From NCBI RefSeq assembly GCF_013362815.1, contig NZ_JABFVK010000040.1, forward strand, positions 1-58,851: a stretch of DNA of 58,851 nucleotides, read 5' to 3'. The number at the start of each line of letters is the position of its first letter. The stretch's first letter is position 1. This document shows, piece after piece, positions 43,015 to 52,697 of this stretch. The stretch is from Hamadaea sp. Lineage in GTDB: Bacteria > Actinomycetota > Actinomycetes > Mycobacteriales > Micromonosporaceae. Both the position numbers and the translations under genes were made by a program. The notes below the pieces were generated by a model, which saw nothing but the letters and a program-made list of their open reading frames with translations, was not told the DNA's origin and did no database searches.

Positions 43015-44457
43015 CTAGTGATTTGCTCGCGCGGCGTGGACGGCGTCGAGGATCGCCTCGGCGTCGGCGCTGCTCATCCGGGGGTTCACGACGCAGGCGC
43101 GGAACGCGAAGCGGCCGTCGACCGTGGTCCCGGCGAGGAACGCGCGGCCCTGGCGCTGGAGCTCGGCGAGGATCGCGCGATTCTCCTCGTCGGTCGCGCC
43201 GGAGCAGCGGAAGCAGACGACGCTCAACCCGTGCGCGAGCAGTTCGAGGGCGGCATCGGCGTCGACCGCGGCGGCGAGCCGATCGGCGATCGCGAGATCG
43301 CGCGCGATCAGCTGCCGGTAGCCGTCGAGACCGAGATGCCGCAGTTGCGCCCAGACCTTCAGCGCGCGGAACGGCCGGGTCTGCTCGAAGCCGAATTCGC
43401 TGAACCACGGCTCGTCCTCGGTCCGCAGATAGGGCGGCACGAGGCTGAAGGCGTCGCGGGTGAGCTGCCGATCGCGCAGCAGGACCAGCCCCGCGTCGAC
43501 TGGCGTGTAGAGCCATTTGTGCGGATCGAGCGCGATGCTGTCCACTGCGGACAGTGCTGTTCTGGTGTCCGCGTACGCGTCCAGCAGGAGCACCGCCGGA
43601 CCGCCGTAGGACCCGTCGACGTGCAGCCAGAGCTCGTGTTCGGCGCAGATCTCGGCGATCTCGGCCAGCGGATCGATCGCACCGGTGTTGACCGTGCCGG
43701 TGCTGGCCATCACGGCTACCGGAATCACGTCCGTCGCCAGGTCCGCCTCGACCTGCTCGCGCAGCAGATCCGGGCGCATCCGGTGATCGGCGTCGGACGG
43801 GATCAGCCGCACGTTCGCCGAGCCGAAGCCGAGCAACTCGGCGGCTTTCCGGGCGGTGCCGTGCCCTTCGGTCCCGAGGTAGAGGACGAACCTGCGCCCG
43901 GCCAGGCCGTCTCGGCGTACGTCGAGACCGTGGCGCTCGGCCGCACGGTGGCGGGCGACCGCGAACGCCGTGAGCGTCGCCATCGAGCCGCCGCTGACCA
44001 GGAGACCCGTGCCAGCCTCGGGGAACCCCGCCAACTCCCGGAAGACCCGGATCACTTCGCGCTCGACGTGGACCGCCGCGTGATCGCCGCCGGCGACGCT
44101 CGGATTCAGCGTGGCCGCCAGGGCGTCGGCGTACGCCCCGAGCACGTGCGGGGGAGAGTTGACCCACGCGGCGTACCGGGGATGGCCGTTGCCGAACGGA
44201 TAGGGCATGACCTGCTCGGCGATCTCGTCCAGCACCTGATCCAGATCCACCGGGCCCGCGTCGGCCGGTGGCACCTCGCCCCGGTACGCCTGCCATGCGG
44301 GCTGCTCCGGCAACGTCGTCAGATGCTCGGTGATCAGCTCCGTCACCCGGTGGCCGATTCGGCGTACCTCGGCGGGGCGCCACTCCCAGGCGGGCGGAAT
44401 CTCTGTCATCGCAGGTCCATGCGTCTCCGTCATCGCAGGTCCATGCGTCTCCGTCAT
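43015..44457 (-). CDS. PLP-dependent group II decarboxylase
   Basis: 480 residues from ATG 44457; two further in-frame ATGs (44433, 44409) arise from a 24-bp tandem repeat. PLP lysine in ALDPHKWLYTPVDAG, substrate loop FRALKVWAQLRHLG, WVNSPPHVLG near the N-terminus. Aromatic-L-amino-acid/glutamate decarboxylase superfamily; substrate (possibly an aromatic amino acid) unassigned. Starts inside the XRE-cupin stop (ATGA), so it is co-transcribed with that regulator. Confidence 0.9.
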   Translation of the reverse strand: MTETHGPAMTETHGPAMTEIPPAWEWRPAEVRRIGHRVTELITEHLTTLPEQPAWQAYRGEVPPADAGPVDLDQVLDEIAEQVMPYPFGNGHPRYAAWVNSPPHVLGAYADALAATLNPSVAGGDHAAVHVEREVIRVFRELAGFPEAGTGLLVSGGSMATLTAFAVARHRAAERHGLDVRRDGLAGRRFVLYLGTEGHGTARKAAELLGFGSANVRLIPSDADHRMRPDLLREQVEADLATDVIPVAVMASTGTVNTGAIDPLAEIAEICAEHELWLHVDGSYGGPAVLLLDAYADTRTALSAVDSIALDPHKWLYTPVDAGLVLLRDRQLTRDAFSLVPPYLRTEDEPWFSEFGFEQTRPFRALKVWAQLRHLGLDGYRQLIARDLAIADRLAAAVDADAALELLAHGLSVVCFRCSGATDEENRAILAELQRQGRAFLAGTTVDGRFAFRACVVNPRMSSADAEAILDAVHAARANH

Positions 44458-44469
44458 CGCAGGTCCATG
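44405..44469. repeat. 24-bp tandem repeat across a stop/start junction
   Basis: Two full 24-bp units (44405-44428, 44429-44452) and a 17-bp third copy (44453-44469). Each holds the ATGGACCTGCGATGA junction where the XRE-cupin gene ends and the decarboxylase begins, giving three tandem in-frame starts for the decarboxylase and an eight-residue repeat (GPAMTETH). Confidence 0.85.
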
Positions 44470-44996
44470 ACGAGGTAGTAGACGCACGGTTCGTCGCCCG
44501 GGTTGGCGAACCCGTGATGACAGTCGCCGGCGTAGAAGACGCTGTCCCCGGCGTGCAACTCGGTCACCTCGTCGTCCAGCGACAACCGCAGCGTGCCCGA
44601 CTCGACGGCGAGGTACTCCCGCGTACCGGGTCCATGGGGGGTGAAGACTCCGGCGTCCACCCCGGGTTCGACGGTCGTCCGCATGAACTCGAACTCGACG
44701 CCCGGCAGCACCGGGCTGAGAATGCGGCGCTGCCAGCCGTCGGCCTGGGCCACGTCCTGCTTCTCATGGCGGAGCAGGATGCGCCGCTCGGGCGACTCCG
44801 GCCGGAGCAGCCGGGCGACGCTGGTGCCCAATCCGGTCGCTATCCGGTCGAGGACTCCGACGGTCGGCGTACGGCTGCCTCGTTCCACTTCGGACAGCAT
44901 GCTCCGGCTGACGCCACTGGCCGTGGCCAGTTCGTCCAGGGTGAGGTCACGACGGCGGCGTTCTTCGCGAACGCGTACGCCCAACTCGGCGATCAT
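44454..44996 (-). CDS. XRE-cupin regulator upstream of decarboxylase
   Basis: 180 residues starting MIAELGVRVREERRRRDLTL. HTH ELATASGVSRSMLSEVERG and a cupin (~100-180; PHGPGTREYLAVESGTLRL, HAGDSVFYAGDCHHGFANPG). Promoter TATAGT sits 8 nt before the ATG inside a perfect 28-bp palindrome. Controls itself and the overlapping decarboxylase gene, by inference. Confidence 0.9.
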   Translation of the reverse strand: MIAELGVRVREERRRRDLTLDELATASGVSRSMLSEVERGSRTPTVGVLDRIATGLGTSVARLLRPESPERRILLRHEKQDVAQADGWQRRILSPVLPGVEFEFMRTTVEPGVDAGVFTPHGPGTREYLAVESGTLRLSLDDEVTELHAGDSVFYAGDCHHGFANPGDEPCVYYLVMDLR

Positions 44997-45002
44997 GAAA
45001 AT

Positions 45003-45030
45003 CCACTATAGCGGAATTCCGCTATAGTGG
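45003..45030 (-). promoter_or_regulatory. Perfect 28-bp palindromic operator/promoter
   Basis: CCACTATAGCGGAA and its exact complement meet at GAATTC. On the minus strand the arm contains the -10 box TATAGT, 8 nt before the XRE-cupin ATG. A dimeric regulator bound here would cover the promoter. Confidence 0.75.
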
Positions 45031-45037
45031 AAGAGGC

Positions 45038-45766
45038 TCACTTCTTGCCGAAGCGGAGCTTCCACGGAACCATCGCCGACTCCAGCTGTACGCCCAGGCT
45101 CATCTTCGAAGCGCCTTCGACCCGCTCCTCGAACCGGATCGGCACCTCCGCGATCCGCATGCCCCCGCTGACCACCCGATAGTTCATCTCGACCTGGAAG
45201 GCGTACCCGTTGCTCTGGACCGAGGCGACGTCGATGGCCCGCAGAGTCTCCGCGCGCCAGGCCTTGAAGCCGGCGGTCGCGTCCTTGACGTGCAGCTGCA
45301 GGATCGTGTTGACGTAGAAGTTCGCCCAGGCCGAGAGGGCCTTGCGGTGCCACGGCCATTCGCTGGCGGTCGCGCCGCCGGCGACGTAGCGGGATCCGAG
45401 AATGACCGCCGCGTCGGTCGTGGCCAGCTTCTCGATCATCACCGGGATGGCGGTGACCGGATGCGAGAGGTCGGCGTCCATCTGCACCACGACGTCGGCG
45501 CCTTCGTCGAGTGCGCGCGTCATGCCCGCGACGTACGCGCGGCCGAGTCCGTCCTTGACCGTCCGATGCAGTACGCCCACCGGAATCGGGGCCTCGACGC
45601 CGAGCTTCTCGGCGATCTCCCCGGTGCCGTCGGGCGAGTTGTCGTCGACCACGAGGACGTGCAGGCCGGGCAGGTCCAGGCCGGCGAGGAGACTGACGAG
45701 TTTGGGCAGGTTGTCGCGCTCGTTGTACGTCGGCACGACGACAGTGATTTTGGGCGCGCTGCTCAT
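45038..45766 (-). CDS. GT2 polyprenol-phosphate mannosyltransferase-like enzyme
   Basis: 242 residues starting MSSAPKITVVVPTYNERDNL after GAAGGTGG. Catalytic elements VVVPTYNERDNL, VDDNSPDGTGEIA, QMDADLSHP (DXD metal site) and KDATAGFKAWR match dolichol/polyprenol-phosphate mannose synthases (Ppm1/DPM1), which supply lipid-linked mannose for glycoprotein and lipoglycan synthesis at the membrane. No C-terminal membrane domain, as in the soluble subtype. No apolipoprotein acyltransferase gene is adjacent. Confidence 0.9.
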   Translation of the reverse strand: MSSAPKITVVVPTYNERDNLPKLVSLLAGLDLPGLHVLVVDDNSPDGTGEIAEKLGVEAPIPVGVLHRTVKDGLGRAYVAGMTRALDEGADVVVQMDADLSHPVTAIPVMIEKLATTDAAVILGSRYVAGGATASEWPWHRKALSAWANFYVNTILQLHVKDATAGFKAWRAETLRAIDVASVQSNGYAFQVEMNYRVVSGGMRIAEVPIRFEERVEGASKMSLGVQLESAMVPWKLRFGKK

Positions 45767-46179
45767 GTCCACCTTCGTATGGTCGGTCTTCGTTGATGGG
45801 CGGCGGTTCTCGGACACCCGAGCGTACTATTCACCTCGCCTGATCAAGCAAAACCGCAGGTCCCGGACGTGTCGCCCGGCCACCGGACATCGGCAGCCGG
45901 GCGGGGAACCGATCTCAGGCGGCGGCGCAACTCACCGTCGGCGTGGCGTTCGCGGCCTCAACGCGCTCCACCAAGGAGGCATCGCCGGACGTTGATGTTA
46001 GCGCCTCGCAGCGCGTGTGGGCAATTTCACCACCGCCGACCCCGGCCTGCTAGCTGCCTGAGCTGCATGTTCTCAGGCCGTGGACCTTGCGCCGACCCGC
46101 TTCACGATCGCGCGGGATTGACCTAACCTGTTGTAACTTTCGCGGAAGGGTCACCTTCGCGTGACAGACAGGAGCGGAC
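45767..46179. other. Divergent intergenic region, mannosyltransferase / pntA
   Basis: About 410 bp with no recognised gene. TTGACC at 46118 and AT-rich TGTAACTTT at 46132 lie near the pntA start, but their spacing does not make a standard promoter. A bulged hairpin CGCGGAAGG...CCTTCGCG (46141-46161) lies in the pntA leader. Confidence 0.35.
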
Positions 46180-47712
46180 ATGGGTCAACGGCTCGGTGTG
46201 GTGTCGGAGGCGGACGCCGGGGAAACCCGGGTGGCCGCGACGCCGGCGACTGTGCGCCAGCTCGTGAATCTCGGGTACGAGGTCATGGTCGAGGCCGGAG
46301 CCGGCGCGCGCGCCAGCTTCCCCGACGACGCCTACGCCGAGGCCGGCGCCAAGATCGGCAGTCACGACGACTGCTGGCAGTCCGACATCGTGGTGAAGGT
46401 GAACGCTCCTTCCCCGACGGAGATCGCCGAACTGCGCGACGGGGCGACGCTGATCGGTCTGCTCAGCCCGGCATTGCGGCCGGAGCTGGTGGACGCGCTC
46501 GCCGCCCGGCCCGTGACGGCGCTGGCGATGGACGCGGTGCCGCGTATCTCGCGAGCGCAGTCCATGGACGTGCTCAGCTCGATGGCGAACATCGCGGGAT
46601 ACCGAGCGGTCGTCGAGGCCGCCCATGCCTTTGGGCGGTTCTTCGCCGGGCAGGTGACCGCCGCCGGCAAGGTTCCGCCCGCGAAAGTCCTCGTGGCCGG
46701 CGCCGGAGTCGCCGGCCTCGCTGCGATCGGGGCCGCGAAGAGCCTCGGCGCGATCGTCCGCTCCACCGATCCCCGGCCCGAGGTGGCCGAGCAGGTTCGG
46801 TCGCTGGGCGGCGAGTTCCTCGCCGTGACGGTGGAGCAGGAGGTCAGCTCGGACGGGTACGCCAAGGCGACCTCGGCCGACTACGACCGGCGTGCCGCCG
46901 AGATCTACGCCGAGCAGGCCGCCGACGTCGACATCGTCATCACCACCGCGCTCATCCCGGGGCGTCCCGCGCCCAGGCTGCTCACCGAGGAGCACGTGGC
47001 GAGCATGAAGCCGGGCAGCGTCGTCGTCGACATGGCGGCCGCGCAGGGCGGCAACGTCGCCGGGACGAAGGCCGGTGAGGTCGTCGTGACCGAGAACGGC
47101 GTGACGATCATCGGATACACCGACCTTCCGGGCCGCCTGCCCGCGCAGGCCTCCCAGCTGTACGGGACCAACCTCGTCAACCTGCTGAAGCTGGTGACGC
47201 CGGGCAAGGACGGTCAGTTCACCCTCGACTTCGACGACGTCGTGCAGCGCAACATGACCGTGGTACGCAACGGCGAGAAGCTCTGGCCGCCACCGCCGGT
47301 GCAGGTGTCGGCGGCTCCGACGGCCGCGCCGGTCGCCCAGGTGGCGGCGCCCGTGAAGAAACCCGTCTCGACCGGCCGGGTCTACACCCTCGTCGGCGCG
47401 GCCGCCGCCGCGTTGTTCCTGATCACCGCGTTCGCCCCGAACCAGCTGATCGGCAACTTCACCGTCTTCTCGCTCGCCGTGGTCATCGGGTACTACGTCG
47501 TCGGCAAGGTCCACCACGCGCTGCATACTCCGCTGATGTCGGTCACGAACGCGATCTCAGGCATCATCGTGGTCGGCGCTCTCCTCCAGATCGGCCAGGG
47601 TGACGCCGTCGTCACCGGGCTGTCGTTCGTCGCCGTCCTGCTGGCCAGCGTCAACATCCTCGGCGGCTTCGCCGTCACCCGGCGCATGCTGAGCATGTTC
47701 TCGAAGGGCTGA
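46180..47712 (+). CDS. pntA: NAD(P) transhydrogenase subunit alpha (single-chain)
   Basis: 510 residues, AGGAG upstream. Alanine-dehydrogenase/PNT-like NAD(H)-binding part (~1-370: [44 protein letters not shown]), a Pro/Ala linker, then three to four membrane helices (~400-505). In many actinobacteria this is split into PntAA and PntAB; here it is fused as in E. coli. With PntB it couples hydride transfer from NADH to NADP+ to proton import, supplying NADPH. Starts 5 bp before pntB ends its own leader gap. Confidence 0.94.
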   Translation: MGQRLGVVSEADAGETRVAATPATVRQLVNLGYEVMVEAGAGARASFPDDAYAEAGAKIGSHDDCWQSDIVVKVNAPSPTEIAELRDGATLIGLLSPALRPELVDALAARPVTALAMDAVPRISRAQSMDVLSSMANIAGYRAVVEAAHAFGRFFAGQVTAAGKVPPAKVLVAGAGVAGLAAIGAAKSLGAIVRSTDPRPEVAEQVRSLGGEFLAVTVEQEVSSDGYAKATSADYDRRAAEIYAEQAADVDIVITTALIPGRPAPRLLTEEHVASMKPGSVVVDMAAAQGGNVAGTKAGEVVVTENGVTIIGYTDLPGRLPAQASQLYGTNLVNLLKLVTPGKDGQFTLDFDDVVQRNMTVVRNGEKLWPPPPVQVSAAPTAAPVAQVAAPVKKPVSTGRVYTLVGAAAAALFLITAFAPNQLIGNFTVFSLAVVIGYYVVGKVHHALHTPLMSVTNAISGIIVVGALLQIGQGDAVVTGLSFVAVLLASVNILGGFAVTRRMLSMFSKG

Positions 47713-47717
47713 TCGAG

Positions 47718-49157
47718 ATGAGTGCTGTCACCGCCGCGCAGGCGGCGTACATCGTCGCTGCGCTCCTGTTCGTGCTCAGTCTCGCCGGACTGTCCAAGCA
47801 CGAGACGTCGCGCAACGGCGTGGCCTATGGCATCGCCGGGATGGCCATCGCGCTGGTCGCCACGGTCGGGCTCGCCTCGCGCACGATCAGCGCCATGGGC
47901 GTCGCCCTGCTGGCCGTCGCACTGATCGTCGGCGGCGGCGTCGGCATCTGGCGCGCCCGGGTGGTCGAGATGACGGGCATGCCCGAGCTGATCGCGGTCA
48001 TGCACAGCTTCGTCGGTCTCGCCGCCGTGCTCGTCGGCTGGAACGGCTACGTCGAGCACAACGACATGACCGGCGCGCTGCTGCGCATCCATCACGGCGA
48101 AGTGTTCATCGGCGTCTTCATCGGCGCGGTCACCTTCACCGGCTCGATCGTGGCGTACCTCAAGCTGTCGGCTCGCATCAAGTCCGCGCCGCTCATGCTT
48201 CCGGGCCGCAACCTGCTCAATCTGGGCGCGTTGGTCGCGTTCGCGGTCCTCACCGTCGTCTTCGTGGTACGCCCGAACGTGTGGCTGCTGGCCGCGGTGA
48301 CCGTCCTAGCGCTCGCCCTCGGCTGGCACCTCGTCGCCTCGATCGGCGGCGGGGACATGCCGGTTGTGGTCTCGATGCTGAACAGCTACTCGGGGTGGGC
48401 CGCAGCCGCCTCGGGCTTCCTGCTCAACAACAACCTCCTGATCGTGACCGGGGCGCTGGTCGGCTCGTCGGGTGCGTACCTGTCGTACATCATGTGCCAG
48501 GCGATGAACCGCTCGTTCCTCTCGGTCATCGCAGGCGGCTTCGGGGTCGAGGCGGCCACGGGCGGCGACGAGGACCTCGGCGAGCACCGCGAGACGAACG
48601 CCGAGGAAGTCGCCGAGCTGCTGCGTAACGCGAGCTCGGTAGTCATCACACCCGGCTACGGCATGGCGGTGGCACAGGCCCAGTACCCGATCGCCGAGCT
48701 GACCCGGATTCTGCGGGCGCACGGCGTCGAGGTGCGCTTCGGCATCCACCCGGTCGCCGGTCGCCTGCCCGGCCACATGAACGTGCTGCTCGCCGAGGCT
48801 CATGTCCCGTACGACATCGTGCTGGAGATGGACGAGATCAACGACGACCTCGCCGACACCTCGGTGGTGCTCGTGATCGGCGCGAACGACACGGTCAACC
48901 CGGCCGCGGCCGATCCCGGCAGCCCGATCGCGGGCATGCCCGTCCTGCGGGTCTGGGAAGCGGCCAACGTCGTCGTGTTCAAGCGCTCGATGGCCACCGG
49001 GTACGCCGGTGTGCAGAACCCGCTGTTCTTCCGGGAGAACACGCAGATGCTGTTCGGCGACGCCAAGCAGCGGGTCGACGACATTCTGCGGGCGCTGGCC
49101 CCGTCCGTCGGCAGTCAGCGGGAACCCGCCGACGCGGTGCCGGCCGGAGTGCGCTGA
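47718..49157 (+). CDS. pntB: NAD(P) transhydrogenase subunit beta
   Basis: 479 residues. About nine N-terminal membrane helices including [16 protein letters not shown], then the NADP(H)-binding domain (~295-479: [62 protein letters not shown]). Length and motifs are complete. It begins 5 bp after pntA. A composite hairpin region separates it from the convergent NUDIX gene. Confidence 0.95.
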   Translation: MSAVTAAQAAYIVAALLFVLSLAGLSKHETSRNGVAYGIAGMAIALVATVGLASRTISAMGVALLAVALIVGGGVGIWRARVVEMTGMPELIAVMHSFVGLAAVLVGWNGYVEHNDMTGALLRIHHGEVFIGVFIGAVTFTGSIVAYLKLSARIKSAPLMLPGRNLLNLGALVAFAVLTVVFVVRPNVWLLAAVTVLALALGWHLVASIGGGDMPVVVSMLNSYSGWAAAASGFLLNNNLLIVTGALVGSSGAYLSYIMCQAMNRSFLSVIAGGFGVEAATGGDEDLGEHRETNAEEVAELLRNASSVVITPGYGMAVAQAQYPIAELTRILRAHGVEVRFGIHPVAGRLPGHMNVLLAEAHVPYDIVLEMDEINDDLADTSVVLVIGANDTVNPAAADPGSPIAGMPVLRVWEAANVVVFKRSMATGYAGVQNPLFFRENTQMLFGDAKQRVDDILRALAPSVGSQREPADAVPAGVR

Positions 49158-49194
49158 CGCCTGCTCCGGCGCTGGCCCCTGGCGCTGGCCCCTG

Positions 49195-49260
49195 GCGCTG
49201 GATCACGGATCTCGGTCGAATCTTGGGCCGAGATTCGACCCGGAACCCTGATCCAGCGCT
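49195..49260. repeat. Nested palindrome between pntB and NUDIX genes
   Basis: Outer arms GCGCTGGATCA (49195-49205 region) and TGATCCAGCGC (49249-49259) enclose GGTCGAATCT (49214-49223) and its complement AGATTCGACC (49231-49240). GCTGGCCCCTG is repeated in tandem just upstream. It is suited to terminating both convergent genes, and in architecture resembles the palindrome at 22821. Confidence 0.65.
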
Positions 49261-49265
49261 GAAAG

Positions 49266-49772
49266 CTACAGCGCGTGCGGCAGGGAGAGTTCCTCATGGG
49301 ACTCGCCCTGTTTCGCGTACCAGGCCGGCTCGTCTTTCAGAGCGACGTCGATGCGCAGGCGTATCCAGGACTCGACGGCGGGCAGGTCGTCGGGCCGGAA
49401 CCAGGCGACGTCGAGGGACTCGTCGTCGTTGACTCGAGCCTCGCCGCCGACCGCGCGGCAGCGGAACCAGACGTTGAGGTACTCGCACTGGTCGCCGTTG
49501 GGGTAGACCACGGGGTGCATCGCCACTCCGGCGAGGCGTTCGACGACGATCTCGACCCCGGTCTCCTCGAAGACCTCCCGCACGATCGCGTCGGCGGGCT
49601 GCTCGCCGGGGTCGACCGCGCCGGCCGGCAGGGACCACTGCCCCGAGTCGCTGCGCTGCCCGAACAGGATCTCCCCGGCGTCGTTCACCACGACGGCGCT
49701 CACGCTCGGCAACAGCAGGACGTCGTGGCCGACCAGGCCACGAAGGCGGCGGACGTACGGAGACATCGGCAT
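49266..49772 (-). CDS. NUDIX hydrolase
   Basis: 168 residues. Complete Nudix box GAVDPGEQPADAIVREVFEETGVEI (~50-74; given here as a pattern G-x5-E-x7-REVFEETGVE-I). It hydrolyses a nucleoside diphosphate-linked compound with magnesium; substrate unknown. Convergent with pntB. Confidence 0.93.
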   Translation of the reverse strand: MPMSPYVRRLRGLVGHDVLLLPSVSAVVVNDAGEILFGQRSDSGQWSLPAGAVDPGEQPADAIVREVFEETGVEIVVERLAGVAMHPVVYPNGDQCEYLNVWFRCRAVGGEARVNDDESLDVAWFRPDDLPAVESWIRLRIDVALKDEPAWYAKQGESHEELSLPHAL

Positions 49773-49787
49773 CCGCCGGACACTACA

Positions 49788-49815
49788 GCAGGCCCCACAG
49801 TTCTGCGGGGCCTGC
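49788..49815 (-). terminator. Hairpin downstream of 68-residue gene
   Basis: GCAGGCCCC (49788-49796) pairs with GGGGCCTGC (49807-49815) around a 10-nt loop, 17 bp after the stop of the minus-strand gene. Confidence 0.7.
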
Positions 49816-49831
49816 GGCGCGAACTATCGGG

Positions 49832-50038
49832 TCAGTCGGCGAGGGTGACGATCGCCTGAGCCCACTTGAAGTGCTTCTGCTTGGCCAGGTCACGGACCGT
49901 CTTGATGCCGAACGCCTTATCCAGGTACTCGGCGTCCTCCTTGGTCAGACCCTCCAGGGCGGTGACCGGGGCGTCGGCGAGCTCCTGGGCGCTCTTGCCC
50001 TCCCACTGCTTCATGAGCTTCTTCTCGAGTCCCAGCAA
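49832..50038 (-). CDS. Small helix-hairpin-helix-like protein
   Basis: 68 residues starting MLGLEKKLMKQWEGKSAQEL. The segment APVTALEGLTKEDAEYLDKAFGIKTVRDLA reads like a helix-hairpin-helix unit, often found in nucleic-acid-binding proteins. AGGAGAG precedes the ATG. Function unknown; I recall similar uncharacterised actinobacterial proteins. Confidence 0.72.
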   Translation of the reverse strand: MLGLEKKLMKQWEGKSAQELADAPVTALEGLTKEDAEYLDKAFGIKTVRDLAKQKHFKWAQAIVTLAD

Positions 50039-50149
50039 GGGATCTCTCCTTACGATCGGTTCGGGGGCTGCGACGGTCCGCCGGGACCGCCGGGAGGGAT
50101 GCTATCGCCCACGCTGTCCTGGTGCGACGGTGTGGCGGGAGCCCGACAG

Positions 50150-51388
50150 TCACGGCGTACGCGCGTCGCGGACGATTTCCCCGTTCTTCATGATCACGAC
50201 AAGGTTGGCGGGGTCGGCGAGCACCGTGAGATCGGTGAGCGGGTCGCCGTCGACGAGCAGGAGATCGGCGTACGCACCCGGCTCGATCACGCCCAGCGGC
50301 CGGGGATAGGGATTGCGCTCGCCCGACATCGCCAGCAGCTCGGCGTTGCCGGAGGTCGCCATGCGCAGCACTTCGACCTGGGTGAACCAGCGGGTCATCT
50401 TCGCCAGTTGTGCGCCCTGCCGCGTGGCCAGCTGCGGATCGAACAGGGTGTCGGTGCCCCAGGCGACGCGTACGCCGTGCTTGCGTGCAAGTTCGTAGGC
50501 CCGGTCGGTGCCCTCGACCATGGTGAGCTGCTTGGCGCGGTTGACCGGGTCGGTCATCGGAATGGCTTCCTCGTCGTCCAGGAACGGCTGCAGACACCAC
50601 CAGACTTCCTGCGTAGCCATCTGCGCAGCGGTTTCGTCGTCCAAGAGGTGGCCGTGCTCGATGCACCGCACTCCCGCCCGGATCGCCTGCTGCACCGACC
50701 GGGGCGTGTACGCGTGCACCATGACATAGGTGCCCCAGTTCTCGGCGGCCTCGACCGCGGCTCGCAGTTCGCCCTCGGTGTACTGGGTGACGTCGAGTGG
50801 GTCGTGCGGAGAGGCGACGCCGCCGCCCGCCATGAGTTTGAGCTGGCTCGCGCCGAGCATCAGTTGCTCCCGGGCGGCGCGCAGCACCTCGTCCACCCCG
50901 TCGGCGATCGCGCTGACGCCCGAGGTCTCGATGAAGGTCAGCCCTTGTTTCGGCAGGTCGTGGGCGGTGCGGAAGTCGCCGTGGCCGGACGTCTGGCTGA
51001 TGAACGCGCCGCTCGGAAAAATCCGGGGTCCCCGGATCAGTCCTTCGTCGATCGCTCGCTTGAGGCCGAAGCTCGGTCCGCCCGCGTCTCGGACCGTGGT
51101 GAACCCGCGCAGCAGCGTACGCTCGGCTTCCCGGCCGGCCGCCAGAGTGATGTAGCCGAGGTCGGCCGTGGCCAGCTGAGCCATCGGCAGACTCGCCATC
51201 ATGGCGTGCCAGTGGGCGTCGATCAGGCCCGGCATGAGCACCCGGCCGCCGCCGTCGATCACCGTGCCAGACCTGTCGTCCGCGTCGACCGCGCTGATGA
51301 GGCTGTCCTCGACCGCTACCCGGGTGGGCGCGGTCAGCTCTGCCGCCCGACCGTCGAAGACTCGGACGTTGTCGAAGATCAGCGTCAT
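50150..51388 (-). CDS. Amidohydrolase-family protein
   Basis: 412 residues. Metal-dependent TIM-barrel hydrolase: DAHWHAMM replaces the usual HxH with HWH, followed by KLMAGGGVASPHDP, HAYTPRSV, CIEHGHLLDD and WGTDTLFDP as later ligands. C-terminal beta-sandwich (LGVIEPGAYADLLLVDGDPL). Close to imidazolonepropionase/prolidase-type amidohydrolases; substrate unknown. Single gene. Confidence 0.92.
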   Translation of the reverse strand: MTLIFDNVRVFDGRAAELTAPTRVAVEDSLISAVDADDRSGTVIDGGGRVLMPGLIDAHWHAMMASLPMAQLATADLGYITLAAGREAERTLLRGFTTVRDAGGPSFGLKRAIDEGLIRGPRIFPSGAFISQTSGHGDFRTAHDLPKQGLTFIETSGVSAIADGVDEVLRAAREQLMLGASQLKLMAGGGVASPHDPLDVTQYTEGELRAAVEAAENWGTYVMVHAYTPRSVQQAIRAGVRCIEHGHLLDDETAAQMATQEVWWCLQPFLDDEEAIPMTDPVNRAKQLTMVEGTDRAYELARKHGVRVAWGTDTLFDPQLATRQGAQLAKMTRWFTQVEVLRMATSGNAELLAMSGERNPYPRPLGVIEPGAYADLLLVDGDPLTDLTVLADPANLVVIMKNGEIVRDARTP

Positions 51389-51521
51389 GCTGTCGAGTGT
51401 CTCGACCGCTGGTGGATTTGTCCGGCGAATGCGTGGGATCGTTGCCGCCCGGATCTTTCGCCCGGCTGATGTCGTCAGGTGGTGCTGAGAACATCAGGAG
51501 GGCGAAAGTTCGGCACCGCAG

Positions 51522-52688
51522 TCAGGGGCGTCGAGCCACCACGTGCCAGATAGGCCGCTCGGGGTGGATCAGCCGAGCCGGCGGAGTCGGCACCAGCCCA
51601 CTCGATCCCAGGTCGGCCGCCAGGTACGCCGACGCCGTCCAGCCGTGCCGGGCCAGCCAGGCGACCGGATCGGCGCTCGCCCCGACGAACGGCGAACCCC
51701 GGTCGACCATGTACGCGAGGAACTCCGCGTTGGTCGGGTCGGTGGCGTACGCCGAATGCGGGATGTCCAAGGCGAGCCGGGAATCGTCGGCGGCCACGGA
51801 GCCGAGCCGGTCGAGCAACTCGTCCGCCGCTTCGGCCGGAAAGTAGTAGAACAGGCCCTCCACGAGCCAGACCGCCGGTCGCGCCGGGTCGAATCCGGCG
51901 TGCGTGAGCGGCCCGGCCCACGGCGTACGCAGATCCACGTCGACGATCACCTGTCCGGCGGGGCCGATCCCGGCCTGGGCCAGCGTCGCGATCTTCGTCT
52001 CGACCTGACCTGGGAGGTCGGCTTCGTACACCGTCGCGCCCGGCGTCGGCAGCCGCCACGGCCGGGTGTCCGAGCCGGAGGCGAGGATGACGACCTGGTC
52101 GACGCCGGAGCGTAGTGCCTCGCCGATCACTGCGTCGCCGAGGCGGCCGCGGGTGATCACTACTTCCGACGGCCCGCCCAGCTTGTCCAGGGACGCCACG
52201 AGCTGATCCGGGCCGGCCAGCCACTCGGCGTACGGGTCGACGAGGTAGGCGTCCGGCTCGGCCGACTCCCGACGACGGATGACCGCCATCCAGTCGCTCG
52301 TTGTGCGTACCGCCGAGGCATTCTCGACCTGGTCAGCCACGTAGCCGAGCCTATCGGCGCAGCCGGGCCGGGGTGGTCCGGACGCCGAAGCCGACGGTCG
52401 CGCGGTGGGCCACTGACGCTGCTGGAAGGTTGCCCGCTCGCGAGCCGGACGGTCGAAGCGGTCGTGCCGGTCGCGGCGGTCGTCGAACTTCGAATGGCGC
52501 GGCCGATCATGCCGGTCGTCGAAGTGGTGACCGGCGGCGAAGCCGATGCCCAGGCCGATCACGCCGCCGACGGCGAGCCCGGCGACGCCCATCGCGCCGA
52601 GCTGGACGGCCCGATTGGCGAAAAACGGCGAGCGCCGCGAAGCGACCGGCTCGGCCGGAGGTTCCGGAGTCTCAGAAGGGGTGGTCAT
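51522..52688 (-). CDS. Methyltransferase (leucine carboxyl methyltransferase-like) with in-frame membrane-anchored extension
   Basis: One continuous frame of 388 residues. Residues ~117-388 form a SAM-dependent methyltransferase of the LCMT/PPM-like class (DAYLVDPYAEWLAG, QVVILASGSDTRPWRL, YEADLPGQVETK, LVEGLFYYFPAEA). Residues 1-~110 contain one membrane helix (LGAMGVAGLAVGGVIGLGIG) and a His/Asp/Arg-rich tail that resemble stand-alone small actinobacterial membrane proteins. A GTG at 52340 (VADQVENASA) would give the methyltransferase alone with normal length. Either a fusion or two overlapping translation products. Confidence 0.82.
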   Translation of the reverse strand: MTTPSETPEPPAEPVASRRSPFFANRAVQLGAMGVAGLAVGGVIGLGIGFAAGHHFDDRHDRPRHSKFDDRRDRHDRFDRPARERATFQQRQWPTARPSASASGPPRPGCADRLGYVADQVENASAVRTTSDWMAVIRRRESAEPDAYLVDPYAEWLAGPDQLVASLDKLGGPSEVVITRGRLGDAVIGEALRSGVDQVVILASGSDTRPWRLPTPGATVYEADLPGQVETKIATLAQAGIGPAGQVIVDVDLRTPWAGPLTHAGFDPARPAVWLVEGLFYYFPAEAADELLDRLGSVAADDSRLALDIPHSAYATDPTNAEFLAYMVDRGSPFVGASADPVAWLARHGWTASAYLAADLGSSGLVPTPPARLIHPERPIWHVVARRP

Positions 52689-52697
52689 GTGAAAACG

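Noticed and set aside
46118-46139. TTGACC and TGTAACTTT upstream of pntA as a promoter
   Set aside because: The two elements are only about 10 nt apart, too close for a standard -35/-10 pair.
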